Counted from the first letter of the stretch, positions 10,584-18,488 are shown. The stretch: DNA of 64,000 nucleotides from Kandleria vitulina DSM 20405 (GCF_000702065.1 NZ_JNKN01000005.1:62001-126000), one strand, 5' to 3'. The notes: generated from the sequence alone by a model not told the origin. Translations and numbers: made by a program.

Positions 10584-10686
10584 TTTTTCTAGAAATCATT
10601 AATAATAAAACAGAGAGTCCTTATTGGGCACAATTTCAAGAGTGGAGTGTTCAGAATCCTACGGATTCTTGGCTCAATTTCAAGAG

Positions 10687-10727
10687 TGGGGGGTAAATGA
10701 TTTTTGAAATCATTTATCCCTTTTTTG
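10687..10727. terminator. Bidirectional hairpin at the ppdK / ISL3-remnant boundary
   Basis: GGG-T-AAATGATTT paired with AAATCATTT-AT-CCC around TTG, then seven T. The minus-strand transposase stop lies inside it. Two copies of CAATTTCAAGAGTGG (about 10631 and 10675) precede it and may mark IS ends. Confidence 0.55.
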
Positions 10728-10920
10728 TTTCTTCAAAATTAAGAGTGTATTTGAAGCCTAAATGAAGAAGGATTCTCTTTCTCAGATTTATGAAGTACTT
10801 ATAGCCGAATGCATTTCTTTTGACCAATTTAACCTTGTTGTTCAGTGATTCGCAAAAGCCGTTGTTCAATGATGTCTTGTATGTGATTCCATTTCTTCTG
10901 TAGTATGCAGTGTACGTCAA
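10714..10920 (-). pseudogene. ISL3-family transposase, C-terminal remnant
   Basis: A 68-aa open frame with the conserved end of ISL3-type DDE transposases: NGFCESLNNKVKLVKRNAFG followed by YKYFINLRKRILLHLGF. It contains only the last part of a protein that is normally ~400 aa; the DDE core is gone. It marks the left edge of the accessory island. The upstream part is replaced by serine-recombinase sequence on the other strand. Confidence 0.75.
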
Positions 10921-10945
10921 TGCTTGATGAATTAAAACAGATGCA

Positions 10946-11355
10946 GGTCAAAAAATCAGCTTGATGTATATTCGGAAATGTGTGCTGATGGTGATATCTC
11001 TAGAGAGGAATATAGGCAAAAAAAACAAAAGATAAAAACACAACTTTCGAAATTAGAAAAAGGAGCTTTAAATTCTAGAGGTGAAAAAGAAGATTTAACT
11101 GAAGAGGATATACAGCATCATTATGAAAGCTTAGCAGCATTTGTTGAAATGAAAGCATTTGATCCTTGTGCAAAGGTACCTGAAACGCTAATCGAAGCAT
11201 TTGTAGATAAAATTATTTATGACAAGGGCACCTTTTCTTGGTATCTAAATCCAAAGTATGGTAACGAAATATTTGTTATCGACACCACAGATTGGAAAAA
11301 GAGCATGCTAAATCGTAAAAAAAAACAACAACCACGCCGGTGCCTGAATGGTTAA
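10946..11355 (+). pseudogene. Large serine recombinase, C-terminal remnant
   Basis: The frame reads KNQLDVYSEMCADGDISREE, then a charged coiled-coil (YRQKKQKIKTQLSKLEKG) and LIEAFVDKIIYDKG..FSWYLNP. This is the C-terminal coiled-coil and terminal domain of TndX/TnpX-like or phage-type serine recombinases. The catalytic resolvase domain, recombinase domain and zinc ribbon are absent. Likely a relic of an excised or decayed transposon. Assignment rests on motif resemblance only. Confidence 0.6.
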
Positions 11356-11501
11356 TGCAGAACAGCAAAGAGGCGGAGGCATTTTTTGGGGTAAATATGA
11401 AATCTCAGAAGAATTTATGCTTTATAGTATTAAACTAAATAATGATACACATAGACGTTTTCATTTGCCGGAGAAGATTGTAATAAAGGTTTATTTAGTG
11501 T

Positions 11502-11527
11502 AGAGGATCTTAGGATCCTCTTTTTTT
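11502..11527 (+). terminator. Terminator after recombinase remnant
   Basis: Stem AGAGGATC / GATCCTCT with a 4-nt loop and a T-run. Between 11356 and this hairpin I see no gene. Confidence 0.75.
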
Positions 11528-11618
11528 AGAACAGTTATTTCGAAAAATAGTGTTAAATTTTCGAAGTGTGCAGATGGGTTCGGAATATGATTTGTCTTGA
11601 TTTTAGCCAATAAAGGTG

Positions 11619-11663
11619 CTCTTTTTATTTTGTAACATAAATTACGTTACAAAATAAAAAGAG
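11619..11663. repeat. Perfect 18-bp inverted repeat upstream of a MarR-like fragment
   Basis: CTCTTTTTATTTTGTAAC (11619-11636) and its exact complement GTTACAAAATAAAAAGAG (11646-11663) around a 9-bp spacer. The right arm runs into the ribosome site of the next frame. It could be an operator or an IS end. Confidence 0.7.
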
Positions 11664-11671
11664 GGTTGAAT

Positions 11672-11917
11672 ATGAAAGAATTTATAGAGAAGAGCATTGG
11701 GATGGAAGTAGATATTAAAGATGTAGATTACAATGGAAAACTTCCAATGATTTATTCTTCATTATATGATTTCAAGATTGCGAGTATGCATAATATAGAA
11801 TGGCTAATAGCAATTCCAAAGGAAAAAATCAATTTGGCGCAGTTACGAAAAAACCATAGGCAAATTGAAAAGCAGAAAGATGGCTTTGTCATTATAAATT
11901 CAAGTTTGTCGAGATGA
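11672..11917 (+). CDS. Short protein resembling the N-terminus of a MarR-like regulator (fragment)
   Basis: 81 aa starting MKEFIEKSIGMEVDIKDVDYN. It resembles the N-terminal region of a group of ~300-aa Bacillota MarR-like regulators that contain a '...KxxxLxLxxLKKxxxxIEK' segment (here KEKINLAQLRKNHRQIEK). The downstream two thirds are missing, so it is probably a truncated relic. The ATG at 11672 follows GAGGG. I am unsure of the family. Confidence 0.35.
   Translation: MKEFIEKSIGMEVDIKDVDYNGKLPMIYSSLYDFKIASMHNIEWLIAIPKEKINLAQLRKNHRQIEKQKDGFVIINSSLSR
11896..11913. repeat. Module-boundary motif, copy 1
   Basis: AAATTCAAGTTTGTCGAG at the end of the preceding frame. Related copies occur at 14073, 15180 and 16934, each at the 3' end of a cargo gene. 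Confidence 0.45.
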
Positions 11918-11932
11918 GCGATAGAACATAAT

Positions 11933-11943
11933 ACCGGAAGTTA
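11933..11943 (+). repeat. Left direct repeat of the radical SAM module
   Basis: ACCGGAAGTTA, repeated exactly at 14055-14065. The two copies bracket the MarR/radical-SAM module. Confidence 0.5.
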
Positions 11944-11955
11944 TAATATGTGTGC

Positions 11956-12006
11956 TTGACAAAAATACTCCTATATCGTAGTATAAAACTACGATATAGG
12001 AGTATT
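11956..12006 (+). promoter_or_regulatory. Promoter and palindromic operator of the MarR gene
   Basis: TTGACA (11956-11961), 17-bp spacer, TAGTAT (11979-11984). A perfect palindrome with 19-bp arms (11964-11982 and 11988-12006) and a 5-bp centre covers the spacer, the -10 and the GGAG ribosome site. This fits autorepression by the MarR protein that starts 6 bp later. Confidence 0.8.
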
Positions 12007-12011
12007 AAATT

Positions 12012-12449
12012 ATGAAGACAAATGGTGGATTTCTTGTTACAAAAATAAAACAGCTGGGTGATCGTATATTTGAAAGGATACTGGCAGAAAAAAACATTGA
12101 TGCATTTAACGGAGCTCAGGGAAGGATTCTTTATGTCTTATGGCAGGAAGATGGTGTTCCTATTAAAATTATTTCCGAGAAAAGCGGACTTGCAATTACT
12201 TCACTTACAACCATGCTTGAGCGGATGGAAAAAAATGGACTGATAAGCCGCAAAACTGATGAAGCTGATAAGAGAAAAACTCTTCTGTTCCTCACAGATA
12301 AAGCCAAAGAACTTAAAGAAGCTTATGACTCCGTATCCAATGAGATGGGGAATATTTATTATCGTGATTTTACGGATAAAGAGATTCTTCAGTTTGAAGA
12401 GTATCTTAACCGCATCAGGGTAAACCTTGAGGAATGGAGTGACAAATGA
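12012..12449 (+). CDS. MarR-family regulator of the radical SAM mobile pair
   Basis: 145-aa winged-helix regulator. The DNA-binding part is ISEKSGLAITSLTTMLERME.KNGLISR, followed by the wing DEADKRKTLLFLTDKAKEL, all hallmark MarR features. It overlaps the next gene by 4 bp (ATGA), so it is co-transcribed with the two radical SAM genes. A MarR regulator of this kind is a known partner of the 'radical SAM mobile pair'. Its operator is very likely the long palindrome just upstream. The inducing signal is unknown. Confidence 0.88.
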   Translation: MKTNGGFLVTKIKQLGDRIFERILAEKNIDAFNGAQGRILYVLWQEDGVPIKIISEKSGLAITSLTTMLERMEKNGLISRKTDEADKRKTLLFLTDKAKELKEAYDSVSNEMGNIYYRDFTDKEILQFEEYLNRIRVNLEEWSDK

Positions 12450-13144
12450 GTATTTGTATTAAAGATCAGATTCAGAACATGAATCTTGTTATAGGGTGCA
12501 CTGTTGGATGTCCGTACTGCTATGCCAGAAACAATACGAGACGTTATCACATCATAGATGATTTTGAAAAGCCACAGTTTTTTCCAGGAAAGCTTCGTAT
12601 GATGGAAAAGAAAAAGCCGCAGAATTTTCTGCTGACCGGCATGAGTGATCTCTCGGGCTGGCATGAGGAATGGAGAGAGGAAGTCTTTAAAAAGATAGCA
12701 GAGAATCCTCAGCACCAGTTTCTTTTTCTTACCAAACGACCGGATCTTCTGTCTTTTGAAACAGATCTTGATAATGCATGGTTTGGCGTTACAGTTACGA
12801 GAAAGTCTGAGTTATGGCGAATTGATGCACTGCGGAGCAATGTGAAGGCAAAAAAATATCATGTTACCTTTGAGCCTTTGTTCGATGATCCGGGTAAGGT
12901 TGATCTTACAGACATTGACTGGATTGTGGTGGGAACCATGACAGGTGCAAAGAGCAGGACTGTTAAAACAGATCCCGGGTGGGTTTATTCATTGACAGAA
13001 CAGGCTCATGAATTGAACATTCCTGTATTTTGGAAAGAAGATCTTGTTCCGATTATGGGAGAAGAAATGATACAGGAAATGCCGGATGCTTTTAACAAAG
13101 TGTTGGAGGAACAGAGGATATGGAACAACCAGAAATCAAAGTAA
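12446..13144 (+). CDS. Radical SAM mobile pair protein A
   Basis: 232-aa radical SAM protein. The [4Fe-4S] motif is GCTVGCPYCYAR (C-x3-C-x2-C) near residue 18, followed by the phrases FLLTGMSDLSGW and FLFLTKRP typical of the Gp37/Gp68-like group. It belongs to the family known as member A of a pair of radical SAM proteins found side by side on mobile elements, often near resistance genes. Its reaction and substrate are not established. It overlaps the upstream marR stop and the downstream gene start. Confidence 0.88.
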   Translation: MSICIKDQIQNMNLVIGCTVGCPYCYARNNTRRYHIIDDFEKPQFFPGKLRMMEKKKPQNFLLTGMSDLSGWHEEWREEVFKKIAENPQHQFLFLTKRPDLLSFETDLDNAWFGVTVTRKSELWRIDALRSNVKAKKYHVTFEPLFDDPGKVDLTDIDWIVVGTMTGAKSRTVKTDPGWVYSLTEQAHELNIPVFWKEDLVPIMGEEMIQEMPDAFNKVLEEQRIWNNQKSK

Positions 13145-14043
13145 ATCATATAGAAACAAAAAGTGTAATGACAAAATCGAAAACTCCTATTGGAGGATAT
13201 TCGGTGAATCCCTATGTGGGGTGTCCCCATGCCTGTAAATACTGCTACGCATCTTTTATGAAACGCTTTACAGGGCATACGGAGGAATGGGGAACTTTCA
13301 TGGATGTGAAAGACTGGCCTGAAATAAAGAATCCAAAGAAGTATGCCGGCCAGAAGGTAATCATTGGAACAGTTACGGATGGTTATAATCCGCTAGAGGA
13401 AACATATAAAAATACAAGAAGACTTCTAGAAGAACTAAAGGACAGTGGTGCGGACATACTTATCTGCACAAAGTCAGACCTTGTACTAAGAGATCTGGAT
13501 CTGCTAAAAGAGATCAATGAAAATAGCAGACTTACAGTATCATGGTCAATCAATACTCTCGATGAAGAGTTTAAAGATGATATGGATGCGGCAGTAAGCA
13601 TAGAAAGAAGGCTTGCTGCAATGAAAGAGGTATATGCGGCAGGCATTCGTACAATTTGCTTCATTTCACCCGTTTTCCCGGGGATTACGGATATAGAAGC
13701 AATCATAGACAGGACAAAAGATCAGTGTGACCTTGTATGGCTTGAGAATCTGAATCTTCGCGGAGGTTTTAAGGCAGATATCATGAAATACATTTCCGAT
13801 AAACATCCGGATCTGGTGCCGCTGTATGACGAAATTTATAACAAAAAGAACCGCAGCTATTTTGAAGCGCTGGAAAAGAAAGCTGAAGAGCTGGCTAAAA
13901 AGTATGATTGCAGGTTTGTTGATAATGAAACTCCGTATGAGAGAGTAGAGAAAGGACATCCAACAATCGTAAATTACTTTTACCACGAAGAAGTAAGAGG
14001 AACTGCCAATAGTGGAAAGAGAAATGTAATACATAAACCTTGA
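13120..14043 (+). CDS. Radical SAM mobile pair protein B
   Basis: 307-aa radical SAM enzyme with the cluster motif GCPHACKYCYAS (C-x3-C-x2-C) near residue 35. It is related to the SPL/Rv2578c-like group; GTVTDGYNPLEE and LTVSWSINTLDEE fit that architecture. It is the second member of the mobile radical SAM pair and overlaps protein A by 25 bp, which implies translational coupling. A GAGGA-rich ribosome site lies inside the end of protein A. No product is established for this pair. Confidence 0.88.
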   Translation: MEQPEIKVNHIETKSVMTKSKTPIGGYSVNPYVGCPHACKYCYASFMKRFTGHTEEWGTFMDVKDWPEIKNPKKYAGQKVIIGTVTDGYNPLEETYKNTRRLLEELKDSGADILICTKSDLVLRDLDLLKEINENSRLTVSWSINTLDEEFKDDMDAAVSIERRLAAMKEVYAAGIRTICFISPVFPGITDIEAIIDRTKDQCDLVWLENLNLRGGFKADIMKYISDKHPDLVPLYDEIYNKKNRSYFEALEKKAEELAKKYDCRFVDNETPYERVEKGHPTIVNYFYHEEVRGTANSGKRNVIHKP

Positions 14044-14054
14044 TGGAAGAATAA

Positions 14055-14065
14055 ACCGGAAGTTA
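14055..14065 (+). repeat. Right direct repeat of the radical SAM module
   Basis: ACCGGAAGTTA, identical to 11933-11943 and in the same orientation, 12 bp after the protein B stop. Confidence 0.5.
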
Positions 14066-14167
14066 ATCGCACAAATTCCAGTTTGTTGAGTTCTTGACCG
14101 ATTTTGTCTCGTCTCGACCGATATTAGCACTTTTCTTATAGTTTTAACGGTACTATTATTATCATAG

Positions 14168-14210
14168 ACAAGTGAGAGGTAAACAAAAGCCACTCACTTG
14201 TTTTTCTTTT
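14168..14210 (+). terminator. Terminator-like hairpin A of leader copy 1
   Basis: ACAAGTGAG / CTCACTTGT stem, extended by GG/CC across a mismatch, followed by TTTTTCTTTT. Repeated in copies 2 and 3. Confidence 0.6.
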
Positions 14211-14237
14211 GCAGAAGAATAGGAAGCAGATTTAAGC

Positions 14238-14282
14238 GTCCACATGACCAAACCCTCAAGGTCGTGTGTGGCACTTTTTTTG
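14238..14282 (+). terminator. Terminator-like hairpin B of leader copy 1
   Basis: CCACATGACC pairs imperfectly with GGTCGTGTGTGG around AAACCCTCAA, then CACTTTTTTTG. Also present in copies 2 and 3. Confidence 0.6.
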
Positions 14283-14351
14283 TTATCCGAAACCGGTAAG
14301 CGCGCGCCGGTGTTTCTATTAAAACTGTCAAAGAAAAGGAGAAAATTGAAT

Positions 14352-14576
14352 ATGAATTATGAAGGTTTCCAGGATGCTTTAAATGCTGAACTTGCTATTA
14401 GAGGAGCTGATGTTGAACTTACTGCTCGAAGAGTAGATAAGATGAATGAAAGTTATGATGCTATCACAGTAAGACCTGTAGACAATTTCATTGGAGTGAA
14501 CATCAGCGTTGAGAAAGCATTTGCTGCTTATGAGAAAGGGATTGGTTGCTTAAAGGAATTATTAGCAAGAATATAA
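14352..14576 (+). CDS. DUF5688-like short protein (probably truncated)
   Basis: 74 aa, starting MNYEGFQDALNAELAIRGAD and continuing VELTARRVDKMNESYDAITV. This resembles the N-terminal ~60 residues of DUF5688 proteins, which are ~300 aa and common on Clostridial mobile elements. The rest is missing, so it is likely a remnant kept with the leader repeat. AAAGGAG lies 10 bp before the ATG. A diverged second copy sits at 25738. Function unknown. Confidence 0.45.
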   Translation: MNYEGFQDALNAELAIRGADVELTARRVDKMNESYDAITVRPVDNFIGVNISVEKAFAAYEKGIGCLKELLARI

Positions 14577-14675
14577 AGCTATAGTGTGTTAAGATAAGAA
14601 GAAGCACGAAAAGTGCTTATTTTGATAAATCGCGATTTGTCGTACTCTTGTGAAGATAAATAAGGAGATATGGAA

Positions 14676-15173
14676 ATGGAAACAGTTATTCGAAAAGTAC
14701 AGCAAGGTGATGCTAGTAATCTTGCTTATATTCAAACTGAAAGCTGGAAAGCAGCTTTTACGAGCATCCTTGACGCTGAGACATTAACAAAATGTACTAA
14801 TATTGAACGAGCGACCTCTATGTATCAGAGGCTATTAGACGAGAAAAAGGGAAATGGATATCTTCTCACTGTGGACGGAAAACCTCATTGCATTGCATAT
14901 TGGGATGCAGCAAGAGACTCCGAACTTGTCGGGAAAGCGGAACTGATTTGCATTCACAGCTTGCCCAACAATTGGCATAAAGGCTATGGTAGTATGATGA
15001 TGAATCGGGTTCTGAAAGACATCAAGGAATCGGGGTATTCCGAAGTGGTTCTGTGGGTGTTCCGGGAAAACCTTCGCGCTAGAGCTTTTTATGAAGCAAA
15101 CGGGTTCGCATTGACTGATTTTTCAAAGCCTGCGTTTGATACAGAGGAAGTCCTTTATTCCAAAAAAATATGA
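14676..15173 (+). CDS. GNAT family N-acetyltransferase
   Basis: 165-aa acetyltransferase. It begins METVIRKVQQGDASNLAYIQ and has the GNAT core: ELICIHSLPNNWHKGYGSMM (strand 4 and the acetyl-CoA loop HKGYGS) and VVLWVFRENLRARAFYEANGF. The acceptor is unknown; on mobile elements such proteins can modify antibiotics or other amines, which is only a possibility here. I prefer the ATG at 14676 because AAGGAG lies 8 bp upstream; the ATG at 14670 is only 2 bp from it. It sits between leader copies 1 and 2. Confidence 0.85.
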   Translation: METVIRKVQQGDASNLAYIQTESWKAAFTSILDAETLTKCTNIERATSMYQRLLDEKKGNGYLLTVDGKPHCIAYWDAARDSELVGKAELICIHSLPNNWHKGYGSMMMNRVLKDIKESGYSEVVLWVFRENLRARAFYEANGFALTDFSKPAFDTEEVLYSKKI

Positions 15174-15179
15174 TAGGGA

Positions 15180-15466
15180 CAACTTCCTGTTTGTTGTGTT
15201 CTTGACCGACATTGTCTCGTTTTGACTCGTTTTGTCTCGTCTCGACCGACATTAGCATTTTTCCTATAGTTTTAACGGTGCTATTATTATCATAGACAAG
15301 TGAGAGGTAAACAAAAGCCACTCACTTGTTTTTCTTTTGCAGAAGAATAGGAAGCAGATTTAAGCGTCCACATGACCAAACCCTCAAGGTCGTGTGTGGC
15401 GCTTTTTTTGTTGTCCGAAACCGGTAAGCGCGCGCCGGTGTTTCTATTAAAACTGTCAAAGAAAAG
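15180..15466 (+). repeat. Island leader repeat, copy 2
   Basis: Near-identical to 14073-14338: degenerate boundary motif (AACTTCCTGTTTGTTGTG), TGTCTCG-rich stretch with an extra partial unit, hairpins A and B with T-runs, and the GC-rich hairpin. After AAACTGTCAAAGAAAAG it diverges and enters serine-recombinase coding sequence instead of the DUF5688-like frame. Confidence 0.75.
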
Positions 15467-16431
15467 AGGAATTGAAGACCCGTATTTTTGGACACCGACC
15501 ACAGTAGGTTATATCTTAGAAAAAAGAGAATATATGGGGCATACTGTATTAGGAAAGACAATTAGTTTAGACTATAAAACCAAAAAAGAAGAAAGACAAA
15601 AGAAAATGAACTCATTATCTTCAAAAATACCCACGAAGCCATCATTGACGAAGAAACATGGAACAATGCTCAACGATTAAGAAAAACAGTAAGAAGAAGT
15701 CCGAAGTATGGAACAACCTCACACCCCTTTACAGGGCTTTTAATCTGTTCCGATTGTGGAGGTAAGTTAAGCTATCGAGAGCCGGCAGAACATAAAGAAA
15801 AGAAATACGATTGTGATTATTGTTTTGTATGTCAACATTACAGACACAGAAAAGGCTCTTGCAGTATGCACTACATCAAAGTAAAAACAGTGAATGAAAT
15901 TCTCTTAAAATCAATTAAAGAAATAACGGATTTTGCAAAAGAAGATAAACAAGAATTTCTAAAAGTGATGACCAAATTATCCGATGAAAAAAGGGAAGAA
16001 AAATATCAAGGATATAAAGAGAAATTAGAAAAACTGTCCTCAAGGAATGAAGAACTAACAACCCTCATTACAAAGCTGTATGAAGACCACGCACTTGGGA
16101 AAATTCCTGTAAAACACTTTGATAGATTATTTAATATCTATGATACAGAGCAACAAGATTTAGAAAAACAAATACAGTATTTTGAACAAGAAATAGAAAG
16201 TTATCATCAGAAAAAAGTTGACACCGATAAATTCCTAAAATGATAGAGAAATATACAGATATTGAAGAACTGACAGTACCAATGATAAATGAGTATATAG
16301 AAAAAGTTGTAGTCCATGAAGCAACAGGAGAAAGAAAAGGCAAATACAGAAAACAACAAGTTGATGTGTATTTTAATTTTATAGGGAACTGTCAAGTACC
16401 ACAGAAAGTAGATATAGAAAAAATGGCTTAA
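15455..16431 (+). pseudogene. TndX/TnpX-type large serine recombinase, 5'-truncated and frameshifted
   Basis: The middle and C-terminal part of a transposon recombinase: GIEDPYFWTPTTVGYILEKR and EYMGHTVLGK (recombinase domain), then after a one-base shift near 15600 KENELIIFKNTHEAIIDEE, the zinc ribbon SPKYGT..TGLLICSDCGGKL..C, a long coiled coil, a second shift near 16243, and the terminal domain IEELTVPMINEYIEKVVVHE. The catalytic resolvase domain is absent. In intact Tn5397/Tn4451-like elements this enzyme excises and inserts the element; this copy is dead. Confidence 0.85.
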
Positions 16432-16497
16432 AAATGGTATAATATTACTAGTTATTGAGAGAGAAAAATGAGAATTTGATAAGGAGCGAAAAGAAAA

Positions 16498-16935
16498 ATG
16501 TGTGAAGAATGTTACTCTGATGAAAATAGAATAACACCATTACTAAATCCCTTGGACTGCTTAGAAAACCACACTCAATATATTTGTGGAACTTGTGGAC
16601 GTTGCATTTGTATTGAACATGACCCAAATAGAGGATTACAAAGATGGAATTTTCCTTTTAAGTCATTGGAAATTGCAAAACTTTATTTACGAACAGCCGA
16701 TTATACAACGAAAAGTTCATGTGGTATTTATGAGATAGAGAACAGTAAAGGCAGAGTATCTTATAAAATATTCGCCGGGAATGAGGATCTACATCTATTC
16801 TTGAAAAAGAATAAAGACAAGAAATGCAAACAAATGACACCTGTGTTTAATGTTGGAGAGTATAAAGAATATCCACATACAGAAGTACGAAAATTGACTG
16901 CTGATGAAATAAAACAATATATGAGTGAACGTTAA
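16498..16935 (+). CDS. Small Cys-rich (zinc-binding) protein of unknown function
   Basis: 145 aa. Cysteines cluster in the first third: MCEECYSDE and ICGTCGRCICIEHD (CxxC pairs, probably one zinc site), followed by the well-conserved-looking LQRWNFPFKSLEIAKLYLRT and a basic C-terminus. I recognise it only as a type of protein seen on Clostridial mobile elements. GGAG lies about 10 bp before the ATG. It follows the dead recombinase and precedes tnpW, so it is probably cargo of that transposon. Confidence 0.6.
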   Translation: MCEECYSDENRITPLLNPLDCLENHTQYICGTCGRCICIEHDPNRGLQRWNFPFKSLEIAKLYLRTADYTTKSSCGIYEIENSKGRVSYKIFAGNEDLHLFLKKNKDKKCKQMTPVFNVGEYKEYPHTEVRKLTADEIKQYMSER

Positions 16936-16950
16936 ATTCCAGTTTGTCGA
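16934..16950. repeat. Module-boundary motif, copy 4
   Basis: AAATTCCAGTTTGTCGA overlapping the stop codon of the Cys-rich protein gene; matches 14073-14089 with one difference. Confidence 0.45.
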
Positions 16951-16992
16951 AGTAAAACAATTAAATACAAGCAATGATATAACAACTTACGA

Positions 16993-17025
16993 AACAGTAA
17001 ATCAAAATAGGTTTACTGTTTTTTG
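16993..17025 (+). terminator. Terminator before tnpW
   Basis: AACAGTAAA / TTTACTGTT stem with a 10-nt loop and a T-run. Confidence 0.7.
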
Positions 17026-17052
17026 TTTGTCTAAAAACGGAAAGGAGGACTT

Positions 17053-17217
17053 ATGGAAGAAGAAAAAAGAGTAACAAAAGAACCATCACACAAACAGTTA
17101 ATAATGGATATTGGAAAGACAAAATATACTGTAAACCTATATTTTAAGCAAGGTACAGGGGAAACATACAAGGATAAAATACTAAAGCTAATAAAGAGAG
17201 AAACAGAGAAGATATAA
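17053..17217 (+). CDS. tnpW: Transposon-encoded protein TnpW
   Basis: 54-aa protein of the TnpW family found in Tn4451/Tn5397-type transposons. The core MDIGKTKYTVNLYFKQGTGE followed by TYKDKILKLIKRE matches the family pattern. Function is not established. AAAGGAGG lies about 8 bp before the ATG. In intact elements it lies close to the serine recombinase, as here. It abuts the junction with conjugation-gene sequence, so the element's right end is probably within 17218-17270. Confidence 0.8.
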   Translation: MEEEKRVTKEPSHKQLIMDIGKTKYTVNLYFKQGTGETYKDKILKLIKRETEKI

Positions 17218-17270
17218 ATTTATTAAAGAAATTTTGTTTATGTCTTTGACAAATCTTCCCAAAGGGTGAC

Positions 17271-18488
17271 GTGATGATCAAAGCTGGTAAGACTCTTTTG
17301 AAGCATGGATACAGATTGAAAATCTTTAATACCATCAACTTCAAAAAGAGCATGCACTACAACCCTTTTGCCTACATTCACTCAGAAAAGGACATCCTGA
17401 AACTGGTGAATACCCTTATCGCAAATATGAAGGGCGATGGCAAGGAAGGGGATGAATTTTGGACGAAGGCCGAGACTCTTCTTTATTGTGCGCTGTTTGG
17501 ATATATACATTATGAGGCACCGGAGGAAGAGCAGAACTTTTATACGCTACTAGAATTTCTGAATGCTTCAGAGGTTCGCGAGGATGATGAGGATTATGAA
17601 AATCCAGTAGATATGATGTTTCATGATCTAGAAAAGAAGAGTCCAAATCACTTTGCGGTAAGGCAATATCGTAAACACAATCTGGCGGTGGGTAAAACAG
17701 CAAAATCTATTCTTGTGAGCTGCGGTGCAAGACTTGCTCCATTTGATATTGCAGAGCTTCGAGAAATCACAAGCTACTATGAATTAGAACTGGACACCAT
17801 GGGAGATAGAAAGACAGCATTATTTCTCATTATGAGTGATACAGATGCTACCTTTAATTTCTTGATTTCTATGGTCTACAGTCAGCTTTTCAATCTGCTT
17901 TGTGAGAAGGCCGATGATGTGTATGGTGGTAGACTTCCGGTACATGTTAGATGCCTCATCGATGAGACAGCCAATATCGGACAGATCCCAAACCTGGAGA
18001 AACTAGTAGCAACCATTCGAAGTCGTGAGATTAGTGCTTGTCTGTTCTTGCAGGCAAAGTCACAGCTGAAAGCCATCTATAAGGACAACACGGATACCAT
18101 TATTGGAAATATGGATTCTCAGTTGTTCCTTGGTGGCATTGAGCCAACCATGCTGAAGGATTTATCCCAGTTCCTTGGAAAAGAAACCATCAACATGTAT
18201 AACACCGGCGAGAGCAGGGGCAACAATCCTTCCTACTCTATGAACTATCAGAAGAGTGGTAAGGATCTCATGACCATGGACGAAATTGCAGTCATGGATG
18301 GTGACAGATGCATCCTGCAGCTTCGAGGTGTACGTCCATTTTTGTCGGACAAATATGATGTCACTCAGCATCCACTTTATAAAGAGACTGGCGAGTATGA
18401 TGAGAGGAATAAGTTGGATATAAAACGGTTTCTGCATCAGGGGATTAAGGTGAAAAGTGGAGAGATTTTTGATGTAATTAAAGTATAG
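17271..18488 (+). CDS. VirD4/TraG-type conjugation coupling protein, N-terminally truncated
   Basis: 406-aa C-terminal part of a type IV coupling ATPase that delivers DNA to the conjugation channel. Visible: PKGDVMIKAGKTLLKHGY just at the start, then HYNPFAYI, LVNTLIANMKG.., VGKTAKSILVSC, the Walker B region CLIDETANIGQIPNLEKLVA and FLQAKSQLKAIY. The membrane segments and Walker A loop normally found upstream are missing, and an in-frame TGA lies 15 bp before the GTG. Typical of Tn1549-like elements. Not expected to be active. Confidence 0.85.
   Translation: MMIKAGKTLLKHGYRLKIFNTINFKKSMHYNPFAYIHSEKDILKLVNTLIANMKGDGKEGDEFWTKAETLLYCALFGYIHYEAPEEEQNFYTLLEFLNASEVREDDEDYENPVDMMFHDLEKKSPNHFAVRQYRKHNLAVGKTAKSILVSCGARLAPFDIAELREITSYYELELDTMGDRKTALFLIMSDTDATFNFLISMVYSQLFNLLCEKADDVYGGRLPVHVRCLIDETANIGQIPNLEKLVATIRSREISACLFLQAKSQLKAIYKDNTDTIIGNMDSQLFLGGIEPTMLKDLSQFLGKETINMYNTGESRGNNPSYSMNYQKSGKDLMTMDEIAVMDGDRCILQLRGVRPFLSDKYDVTQHPLYKETGEYDERNKLDIKRFLHQGIKVKSGEIFDVIKV

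Larger units (their letters stand above)
14073..14456 (+). repeat. Island leader repeat, copy 1
   Basis: Longest of three copies (others 15180-15466 and 25547-25853). In order it holds the AAATTCCAGTTTGTTGAG boundary motif, a TGTCTCG-rich stretch, hairpin A (14168-14201) with a T-tract, hairpin B (14240-14271) with a T-run, a GC-rich CCGGTAAGCGCGCGCCGG hairpin, a ribosome site (AAAGGAG), and the first ~35 codons of a DUF5688-like gene. Two successive terminators before a start codon suggest an attenuated leader; that is inference. Confidence 0.75.

Noticed and set aside
12389-12715. 108-codon minus-strand frame over radical SAM protein A
   Set aside because: Antisense to a gene with a clear CxxxCxxC motif; no independent support.
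14244-14351. Open frame MTKPSRSCVALFLLSETGKR.. inside leader copies 1 and 2
   Set aside because: It runs through hairpin B and the GC-rich hairpin, has no ribosome site, and is interrupted in copy 3. A leader peptide is conceivable but I cannot support it.
17416-18437. Minus-strand frames over the VirD4 gene
   Set aside because: Shadows of a conserved coding region.
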